A stretch of 64,000 nucleotides of DNA from NCBI RefSeq assembly GCF_014279775.1, contig NZ_CP047961.1:372001-436000 (forward strand), written 5' to 3'. A program made the position numbers and the translations under genes. Below, piece after piece: positions 58,478 to 64,000 of this stretch; position 1 is the stretch's first letter; each line of letters opens with the position of its first letter. The DNA comes from Synechococcus sp. PROS-9-1 (GTDB lineage Bacteria > Cyanobacteriota > Cyanobacteriia > PCC-6307 > Cyanobiaceae). The notes under the pieces were generated by a model, which worked only from the letters and a program-made list of their open reading frames with translations, ran no database searches and was not told where the DNA came from.

Positions 58478-60109
58478 ATGACGACCGAGCGCATCACCGA
58501 CGACTTAAGCCGACTTGTTTCTTTGCTTCCTGCAGAGCTCCAAGCTTTGTTGGCTTCTCCGGAGTCAAGAGACCAACTCCTCGAGGTTGTTCTCGATCTT
58601 GGACGTGTTCCAGAAGCTCGTTATTCAGGTTGGTCGACCCCTCTTGGAGGCAGCAGCATTACGCGTGATGATCTCCAGGCGATGGTGGAACGTCTCGGTC
58701 AGTTTGGTTCTGACAACAGGGCGGGCATTGAGAGAACTTTGCATCGCATCAGTGCCATTCGTAATCGTCGTGGCGAGGTGGTGGGCCTGACCTGCCGAGT
58801 TGGACGCGCTGTGTTTGGGACGGTGGCGATGGTGCGCGATCTTCTCGATAGCGGCGAGTCGTTGCTTCTCATGGGCCGGCCCGGGGTTGGGAAAACAACG
58901 GCCTTGCGAGAGATTGCTCGCGTGCTCGCCGATGACCTGGGAAAGCGTGTCGTGGTGATTGATACCAGCAATGAAATTGCGGGGGATGGTGATATTCCTC
59001 ATCCCGCTATTGGTCGAGCGCGGCGCATGCAGGTGGCTCGACCAGAGCTTCAGCATCACGTGATGATCGAGGCCGTGGAAAACCACATGCCCGAAGTAAT
59101 CGTCATTGATGAAATCGGCACCGAGTTGGAGGCACGTGCAGCCCGCACGATTGCTGAACGGGGTGTGACCTTGGTGGCGACAGCGCACGGCAACGCCCTG
59201 TCCAATTTGATCAAAAATCCCACCTTGTGCGATCTCATTGGTGGCATTGAATCCGTCACTCTTGGTGACGATGAGGCCCGCCGTCGTCGCAGTCAGAAAA
59301 CGGTGCTCGAACGGGCGGCTGAACCCACTTTCTCAATGGCCGTGGAGATGCACAGTCGCAGTCACTGGGCTGTTTATCGAGAGGTGGGACGAGCGGTTGA
59401 TGCCCTGCTTCGCGGGCAAGTTCCCAGTGCTGAAGATAGAAAAATGGCCTCGGATGGACGCGTTCTTCGGGTTGAATCCCAACCCTCTCCCTCGCCTTTA
59501 CGGCGGCCTTCCTTGGTGCCGGTGCCGCTTCCAAACCCCGTTGATCCAAGCCCACTGCAACCCATAGGGATGGGTTCTGTGCAGTCAGAACTGAAGGAGT
59601 CTCAGGCGCCTTCAAAGATGTTCCAGGTTCTTTGTTGTGGCCTGAGCGAGCAACGGTTGGATGAAGCGGTTCGCCGTCATGGCTGGGCTGTTCAGGCCGT
59701 GGATGATCTAGTGCAGGCCGATGTGGTGCTGAGCGTTCGCCAAGGGCTTGGCCGTCAACCTGAACTGCGTCGTCAAGCGAGAGACGCTGGTGTTCCGATT
59801 TTGGTCATCAAATCCGACACCCTCCCTCAAGTGGAGAGGGCTTTGGAGCGTCTATTGATGCGCCGTGATTCTGGCCTGAGCCATCGAGACTCAGCGGACT
59901 CTGGTGATCAGTCCGACGCTTCTGCCGCTCTTGAGGAATGCCGTTTAGCTGTCGAACAAGTGGTGGTTCCGCAGGGCCGTCCCGTGGAGCTCCTTCCCCG
60001 CAGCGAAGACGTGCGCCAAATGCAGGCTGACCTTGTGACTCGCTACAGCCTGCGCAGTGATGTGTATGGCATGAGTGGTCAGCGGCGACTGAGAGTGTTT
60101 CCACCCTGA
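58478..60109 (+). CDS. Ycf45-family AAA ATPase with R3H domain
   Basis: 543 residues, start ATG 58478 ([20 protein letters not shown]). The SpoIIIAA-like ATPase core carries Walker [17 protein letters not shown], Walker B-like [17 protein letters not shown] and [18 protein letters not shown] Pro/Ser-rich linker at about residues 335-380 is followed by a C-terminal region ending in an R3H-like segment ([30 protein letters not shown]), which binds single-stranded nucleic acid. The family is conserved in cyanobacteria and some plastids; its cellular role is unknown. It follows ldpA by 66 bases. Confidence 0.9.
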   Translation: MTTERITDDLSRLVSLLPAELQALLASPESRDQLLEVVLDLGRVPEARYSGWSTPLGGSSITRDDLQAMVERLGQFGSDNRAGIERTLHRISAIRNRRGEVVGLTCRVGRAVFGTVAMVRDLLDSGESLLLMGRPGVGKTTALREIARVLADDLGKRVVVIDTSNEIAGDGDIPHPAIGRARRMQVARPELQHHVMIEAVENHMPEVIVIDEIGTELEARAARTIAERGVTLVATAHGNALSNLIKNPTLCDLIGGIESVTLGDDEARRRRSQKTVLERAAEPTFSMAVEMHSRSHWAVYREVGRAVDALLRGQVPSAEDRKMASDGRVLRVESQPSPSPLRRPSLVPVPLPNPVDPSPLQPIGMGSVQSELKESQAPSKMFQVLCCGLSEQRLDEAVRRHGWAVQAVDDLVQADVVLSVRQGLGRQPELRRQARDAGVPILVIKSDTLPQVERALERLLMRRDSGLSHRDSADSGDQSDASAALEECRLAVEQVVVPQGRPVELLPRSEDVRQMQADLVTRYSLRSDVYGMSGQRRLRVFPP

Positions 60110-60135
60110 ATCAGGGATTCGTTGTGAGAGGTGGA

Positions 60136-60166
60136 TTGACGAAGGTCACTATGTTGTGGGTAACTA
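60136..60166 (+). promoter_or_regulatory. Candidate promoter of tRNA-Gln
   Basis: TTGACG (60136-60141) and TAACTA (60161-60166) separated by 19 bases, about 50 bases upstream of the tRNA. Spacing is slightly long; tentative. Confidence 0.35.
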
Positions 60167-60216
60167 TGTATGCGCTAGCAGGGATCACCAGTTTGGTGGT
60201 GCTGAGCTGGAGTTAA
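60151..60216 (+). CDS. Possible 21-residue membrane peptide
   Basis: An ATG at 60151 with AAGG five bases upstream opens 21 codons, [14 protein letters not shown] then LVVLSWS, ending in TAA just before tRNA-Gln. It would make one membrane helix. It overlaps the presumed tRNA promoter, so it may be chance. I do not recognise a photosystem or cytochrome subunit in it. Confidence 0.25.
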   Translation: MLWVTMYALAGITSLVVLSWS

Positions 60217-60288
60217 TGGGCCGTCGCCAAGCGGTAAGGCAGCGGGTTTTGGTCTCGCCATTCCTAGGTTCGAATCCTAGCGGCCCAG
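60217..60288 (+). tRNA. tRNA-Gln(TTG)
   Basis: 72 bases. Acceptor stem TGGGCCG/CGGCCCA, discriminator G, anticodon stem GCGGG/CTCGC with loop TTTTGGT, anticodon TTG. T arm CTAGGTTCGAATCCTAG. A T run (TTTTT) directly after it may serve as terminator. Confidence 0.95.
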
Positions 60289-60304
60289 TTTTTCCGGATT
60301 CCCG

Positions 60305-61069
60305 GTGTCGTTGCAACCTCTCCTCGTTTTCGATTTCGACGGGGTGATCCTCGACGGGATGGATGAATACTGGTCAAGTTCTCGAGGAGCTTGTCTCTCC
60401 CTTCTCCAGGGGGTGTTATTGCCGGAGCACACACCCAGCCGCTTTCGTCAATTGCGTCCCTGGGTGCATCACGGCTGGGAGATGGTCCTGATCGCTGCAT
60501 TGCTTCAAGAGTCAGACGGACCGTTGCAGCGTCTTGGTGTTGAAGCTTTCGCCGCCGACTATGACCAGCAGCTTCGCGCTGGTCTCGATCGGTTTGGATG
60601 GCAGCCGTCGCTGCTACAAGACTCCCTCGAGCGCGTTCGTCGTCAGGCCGTGTCGGGCGATCGTGCTGGCTGGGTGGCATTGCATCGGCCGTTTGAAGGG
60701 GTGCCGGAACGTTTGGCGGGATTGGAGGAGGAGGGTGTGGCTTGGTCTGTGCTCACGACAAAAGGGCGAGATTTCACGGCTGAGTTGCTTGACGCTTTTC
60801 AGCTTCGACCCGTACGCCTCGATGGCAGAGAGTCCGGCCCAAAGCCTGAGGTGTTACTTCGCTTGCGCCGCGAATGGTCGCTGAAGGGTTTTGTGGAAGA
60901 TCGGCGGGCCACTCTTGAAGTGGTGTTGGAGACGCCTGGGCTTGAAGGGCTGAAGTGCTTTCTGGCCGATTGGGGATATCTGCGTCCGGCGGACCGAGAG
61001 GGGTTGCTTGAAGGGCTGGATTTGCTCTCGACCAGCAAATTTGCCGCCCCCTTGGCGATCTGGCCCTGA
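60305..61069 (+). CDS. HAD-superfamily hydrolase
   Basis: 254 residues, start GTG 60305. Motif I is [18 protein letters not shown] (nucleophile and acid Asp). Motif II is probably [10 protein letters not shown] and the lysine motif [12 protein letters not shown]. Motif IV lies around [12 protein letters not shown]. It is a phosphatase or phosphotransferase of unknown substrate. It begins 16 bases after tRNA-Gln and lies upstream of recA. Confidence 0.87.
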   Translation: MSLQPLLVFDFDGVILDGMDEYWSSSRGACLSLLQGVLLPEHTPSRFRQLRPWVHHGWEMVLIAALLQESDGPLQRLGVEAFAADYDQQLRAGLDRFGWQPSLLQDSLERVRRQAVSGDRAGWVALHRPFEGVPERLAGLEEEGVAWSVLTTKGRDFTAELLDAFQLRPVRLDGRESGPKPEVLLRLRREWSLKGFVEDRRATLEVVLETPGLEGLKCFLADWGYLRPADREGLLEGLDLLSTSKFAAPLAIWP

Positions 61070-61077
61070 TTCGATAA

Positions 61078-61091
61078 CGTACATGTGTACT
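61078..61091 (+). promoter_or_regulatory. LexA (SOS) box upstream of recA
   Basis: CGTACATGTGTACT, whose complement AGTACACATGTACG fits the cyanobacterial LexA pattern RGTAC-NNN-D-GTWC-B. It lies 132 bases before the recA ATG. Confidence 0.7.
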
Positions 61092-61222
61092 AGATGAGAC
61101 AAGTGGTGTTGGCCGGGGCATTGGATGATCTGTCCAGTGTTAAGTCGACTTCGGTTTGCGGGTCTCCCGCTGGCTGAATCGGCGACCTGCGGCACCTGTT
61201 TGCTCCTTAACTGTTCATTGCT

Positions 61223-62371
61223 ATGCCAGCCGACGTGAAAGCCGCTCATTCCTCCGCAGGAGATCCCCGTCCAGGTGAGAGGGATAAAGCCTTGGACCTT
61301 GTGCTCGGTCAGATCGAGCGAAATTTTGGAAAGGGCTCAATTATGCGTTTGGGAGATGCCTCCCGGATGCGGGTGGAAACCATCTCCACGGGCGCTCTGA
61401 CTCTTGATCTTGCCCTTGGCGGCGGGTATCCAAAGGGGCGAGTGGTTGAGGTTTACGGGCCTGAAAGTTCAGGCAAGACCACGCTGACGCTGCATGCCAT
61501 CGCTGAGGTGCAAAAGCGTGGAGGTGTGGCGGCGTTTGTCGATGCTGAGCACGCCCTGGATCCTGTCTATGCGGCTTCCCTTGGTGTTGATGTTGAAAAC
61601 CTCCTGGTCTCCCAGCCGGATACGGGTGAGATGGCACTTGAGATCGTCGATCAGCTCGTTCGTTCTGCTGCGGTCGACATCGTGGTGATCGACTCCGTTG
61701 CTGCGTTGACGCCTCGGGCTGAGATTGAAGGAGAGATGGGTGATTTGTCTGTTGGGGGCCAAGCTCGCTTGATGAGCCAGGCCATGCGCAAGATCACTGG
61801 CAACATCGGTAAATCCGGTTGCACCGTGATCTTCCTGAACCAACTTCGTCTGAAGATCGGAGTGACCTATGGCAATCCTGAGACCACAACGGGTGGCAAT
61901 GCGCTGAAGTTCTATGCCTCAGTGCGGCTTGATATTCGCCGGATCCAAACCCTGAAACGTGGCACTGAGGAGTACGGCATTCGGGCGAAAGTGAAGGTGG
62001 CGAAAAACAAGGTGGCACCTCCGTTTCGCATCGCTGAGTTCGATATCCTCTTTGGGCGTGGCATCAGCACGCTCGGATGCATTCTTGATCTGGCTGAGGA
62101 AACAGGAGTCGTTACGCGTAAAGGGGCCTGGTACAGCTACGAGGGCGACAACATTGGTCAAGGTCGTGACAACACAATCGGTTGGCTCGAGCAAAACCCT
62201 GAGGCCAAGGACACCATCGAAGTGCTTGTGCGTCAGAAGTTGACCGAAGGATCGGAAGTGACCTCGAATTCCATGCGTCCATTGGCTGCTGCGGCCCGCT
62301 CAGCGGCTGCCAAGCCTTTGGCGAAACCTGCTGACACGGATAAAAAGTCGGTTGCTGATGGGGCTGCTTAG
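61223..62371 (+). CDS. recA: Recombinase RecA
   Basis: 382 residues. Walker A is in [17 protein letters not shown], Walker B is the hydrophobic stretch [12 protein letters not shown], and loop L2 covers [20 protein letters not shown]. It drives homologous recombination and LexA cleavage. The start is ATG 61223 ([11 protein letters not shown]), within a variable N-terminal tail of about 20 residues. The C-terminus is Ala/Lys-rich. The stop overlaps a small gene on the other strand. Confidence 0.99.
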   Translation: MPADVKAAHSSAGDPRPGERDKALDLVLGQIERNFGKGSIMRLGDASRMRVETISTGALTLDLALGGGYPKGRVVEVYGPESSGKTTLTLHAIAEVQKRGGVAAFVDAEHALDPVYAASLGVDVENLLVSQPDTGEMALEIVDQLVRSAAVDIVVIDSVAALTPRAEIEGEMGDLSVGGQARLMSQAMRKITGNIGKSGCTVIFLNQLRLKIGVTYGNPETTTGGNALKFYASVRLDIRRIQTLKRGTEEYGIRAKVKVAKNKVAPPFRIAEFDILFGRGISTLGCILDLAEETGVVTRKGAWYSYEGDNIGQGRDNTIGWLEQNPEAKDTIEVLVRQKLTEGSEVTSNSMRPLAAAARSAAAKPLAKPADTDKKSVADGAA

Positions 62372-62496
62372 CGGCTTGCGATTTCAGGGGTGCTTCCCAG
62401 TGCGGAGCGCTCCTCAATGGCTTCTGCACCCTCAAATTTCACGAGTTCGCGCCCATTGCGGAATTCAACCCAGCTGATCGCCGAGTTCGGCCGCAA
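62368..62496 (-). CDS. Small protein of 42 residues, unrecognised
   Basis: A TTG start at 62496 with AAGG six bases upstream opens a protein-like frame to TAA at 62368, overlapping the recA stop by four bases. It begins [18 protein letters not shown] and ends [12 protein letters not shown]. The composition is soluble and mixed (Glu, Arg, Phe, Trp), unlike a chance frame. It is not a family I can name. An ATG at 62533 opens a different frame that stops after 22 codons and is not preferred. Confidence 0.5.
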   Translation of the reverse strand: MRPNSAISWVEFRNGRELVKFEGAEAIEERSALGSTPEIASR

Positions 62497-62498
62497 AT

Positions 62499-62534
62499 GA
62501 TGCCTTGCTTTTGAAGACTTGAAGCAAGGGCATC
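62499..62534. terminator. Hairpin between recA and the DUF2839 gene
   Basis: GATGCCTTGCTT (62499-62510) pairs with AAGCAAGGGCATC (62522-62534) with one bulged G. No T run follows on either strand. It may protect or end the convergent transcripts. Confidence 0.4.
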
Positions 62535-62606
62535 AAGGCTCATGACCAAGGTTTTAACTGGTTTTCGGTTGATCGGCTTCTGGCTGCCCTGCTTTCGGCA
62601 GAAGGG

Positions 62607-62846
62607 TTATGGCATGTCGGAGAGTGTCCACCAGCCTGCTGCTGGCCCAATAAAACGCACCACGATCCAAAGAACCACGAGCCCTCCGATCCCAATCCAG
62701 GCCCCCTTTGTTGTGAGGGCAACGAATTGCTGGGATTGGCTCCGGGTTAACGGCAGCCAGGCAACGATTCGCTCGCTGTCCTTGGGGTCTGTTTTGCGTT
62801 GCTTAGGAGGTAGTCCCTGGCTGGTGCGACGTCGAGCTTCTCCCAT
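62607..62846 (-). CDS. DUF2839 family membrane protein
   Basis: 79 residues: MGEARRRTSQGLPP, then ERIVAWLPLTRSQSQQFV and one membrane helix KGAWIGIGGLVVLWIVVRFI, ending GWWTLSDMP. This is the DUF2839 pattern found only in cyanobacteria, function unknown. It converges with recA and lies 41 bases downstream of the helicase gene. Confidence 0.88.
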   Translation of the reverse strand: MGEARRRTSQGLPPKQRKTDPKDSERIVAWLPLTRSQSQQFVALTTKGAWIGIGGLVVLWIVVRFIGPAAGWWTLSDMP

Positions 62847-62887
62847 CGAGGCAGGTTAATTGGCAGATCTCAAGACTAGGGACGGTG

Positions 62888-64000
62888 TCAGTCCGGTAAC
62901 AGCCGCTGGAGAGGAGACCAGGGCTCAAGGGCGCGTAGGACCTGTTTGCCCCAGCTGCGTGCGCGGACCCTTCCATCCAAAATGGCAAGCCGTCCGCCGC
63001 TCTGCCTGACGGGGGCGATCGCTGGAACCAGCTTCGCTAGAGCCTCCGGCAGAAGCAGGTCGCGGAACCAATCCTGTCCAAGTTTTTTCAACGATTCCAC
63101 CCGAGCGGCTGTGAGCGGATCTTCCAGGCTGGACACAGGAAGTAGGGCAATGATGAGCTGATCCAGGGCTGGTAGCTGGTTCTGATGGTCCATCCACCAA
63201 GACCAACCGCAGCAGATCACTCCGTTGACGTCCGGTGCTGTGCATTGATGAATCACTCTGCTGCCAAATTCTCCAGCAAGTTCGGTGGTGAGTTTTTGCC
63301 TTAGCCCTGGATCCTCCAGCAGCACAACGGTCAGCCCACGACGGCCAAGAATCAAGCGCCGGCATTGATCAAGCAGATGCTCCGCATAGATCGCCGTATT
63401 CGGCAACGGTTGTCGTCTGGGTGCGAACAAACGCAGCGGCTCCGTGCGCATTCGATCGTGGAGCTGGATGTCCACCACGGACCCTGACTCCGTTGAGCTC
63501 TCTCCGGTACGCCTGTTCCGCTCCAGAGACACGCCGTCCGTTTGGAGAAATATCGAGGGGTGTTGCTCCAGCAGGCAATGAAGGGTTTGAAGCGGCTCCA
63601 GGGGTTGGAGAGTCCAGGTCCATTGCAGCAGGTGTTGGTCGAGGTGTGCCCAGCTGGCCCATTGCGAACTTTGGAGGGTTAATAACTCAGTCCAAGGCTC
63701 TGGTGCAGCCCCAAGCAGGCCGATTAAGTCGCGCAGGCTCACCAACGCGTTGCTTGGCATGGGGAGCTCGCAAGTGGATCGGCTGGAGGCGGCGAACAAT
63801 TGGCGGCTGAGCCTTTCGTGGAGGTCGAGGAGCGCTGGACCTGCTGTTGGGTAGGCCTGACGTAACCGATCCCAATCCTGGGTTTCGATGCTGAGTTCCA
63901 TCGCTTGGCGCAGATGGTGCGCCAAAGATTCCGCTTCAGGAATGATCAACTGATGCGAACGCTTGAAGCCGCGGCGGCGGTGAACATTGACCAGTTCGGC
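62888..64000 (-). CDS. DinG-like helicase, C-terminal part (5' end outside window)
   Basis: The frame is open to the window edge (17 codons beyond the TTG at 63949), so only the C-terminal ~370 residues are seen. HRRRGFKRSHQLIIPEAESL at the edge, RQKLTTELAGEF and GVICCGWSWWMDHQNQLPAL fit the second half of DinG/Rad3-type superfamily 2 helicases in cyanobacteria, and RLAILDGRVRARSWGKQVLR the conserved C-terminal box. Walker A and any Fe-S cysteines would lie outside the window. The assignment is tentative because the diagnostic first half is missing. Confidence 0.7.
   Translation of the reverse strand, partial: AELVNVHRRRGFKRSHQLIIPEAESLAHHLRQAMELSIETQDWDRLRQAYPTAGPALLDLHERLSRQLFAASSRSTCELPMPSNALVSLRDLIGLLGAAPEPWTELLTLQSSQWASWAHLDQHLLQWTWTLQPLEPLQTLHCLLEQHPSIFLQTDGVSLERNRRTGESSTESGSVVDIQLHDRMRTEPLRLFAPRRQPLPNTAIYAEHLLDQCRRLILGRRGLTVVLLEDPGLRQKLTTELAGEFGSRVIHQCTAPDVNGVICCGWSWWMDHQNQLPALDQLIIALLPVSSLEDPLTAARVESLKKLGQDWFRDLLLPEALAKLVPAIAPVRQSGGRLAILDGRVRARSWGKQVLRALEPWSPLQRLLPD

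Overview
The window is a piece of a marine picocyanobacterial chromosome, most likely Synechococcus of the cyanobium clade. The evidence is psaA, psaB, psaL and psaI, ferredoxin-dependent glutamate synthase, ndhN, ldpA, the MPBQ methyltransferase of plastoquinone/tocopherol synthesis, the cyanobacterial ribosomal gene order (rpsJ moved behind tuf) and cyanobacteria-only families (DUF1997, DUF2839, Ycf45). GC is in the mid-50s percent by eye. Strain and clade cannot be fixed from this alone. Both edges cut genes: a radical SAM/DUF2344 protein on the left and a DinG-like helicase on the right.

Layout. Positions 1-6700 hold the RNA-processing pair rne-rnhB behind the radical-SAM tail, then a DUF1997 gene, pheA, an MPBQ methyltransferase and a Lon substrate-binding-domain protein. 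Positions 6748-11511 are the str cluster on the minus strand (rpsL-rpsG-fusA-tuf-rpsJ). Upstream of rpsL lie a small A-type Fe-S carrier-like gene and a phosphodiester-glycosidase-like gene, which diverges from the glutamate synthase gene gltS. gltS is followed by a YciI-like gene, lipA, tRNA-Pro(CGG), a cbiG-cobJ fusion and a secreted repeat-bearing protein. Positions 23082-28103 are the photosystem I core operon psaA-psaB with a long structured leader and a clear terminator. Positions 28218-33619 look accessory: a bicupin, an AT-rich membrane fatty-acid desaturase and an RND efflux pump with no partner genes. They lie between psaAB and psaL-psaI. Positions 34500-39900 carry a HEAT protein, a glycosyltransferase, a divergent pair of envelope enzymes (NlpC/P60 and a serine beta-lactamase-like protein), tRNA-Ser(GCT), alr and an HNH nuclease gene.

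Positions 39935-56520 are one long minus-strand translation cluster, in transcription order: rplC-D-W-B, rpsS, rplV, rpsC, rplP, rpmC, rpsQ, rplN-X-E, rpsH, rplF-R, rpsE, rplO, secY, adk, rpmJ, rpsM, rpsK, rpoA, rplQ, truA, rplM, rpsI, rpmE, prfA. rpsJ, S14, L30, map and infA are absent from it. To its right, on the plus strand, come ndhN-ldpA-ycf45, tRNA-Gln(TTG), a HAD hydrolase and SOS-type recA. A DUF2839 gene and the helicase fragment follow on the minus strand.

Most of the window is conserved housekeeping sequence. I found no CRISPR array, transposase, prophage or obvious undescribed multigene system. The points most worth checking are RNA-level: perfect inverted repeats in the leaders of rne, rpsL, rpsJ, psaA, rplM and rplC. 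Also worth checking are short genes that are easy to miss: a 42-codon gene overlapping the recA stop, the A-type carrier gene, and very short membrane peptides beside tRNA genes. The accessory block inside the photosystem I neighbourhood is the third point.
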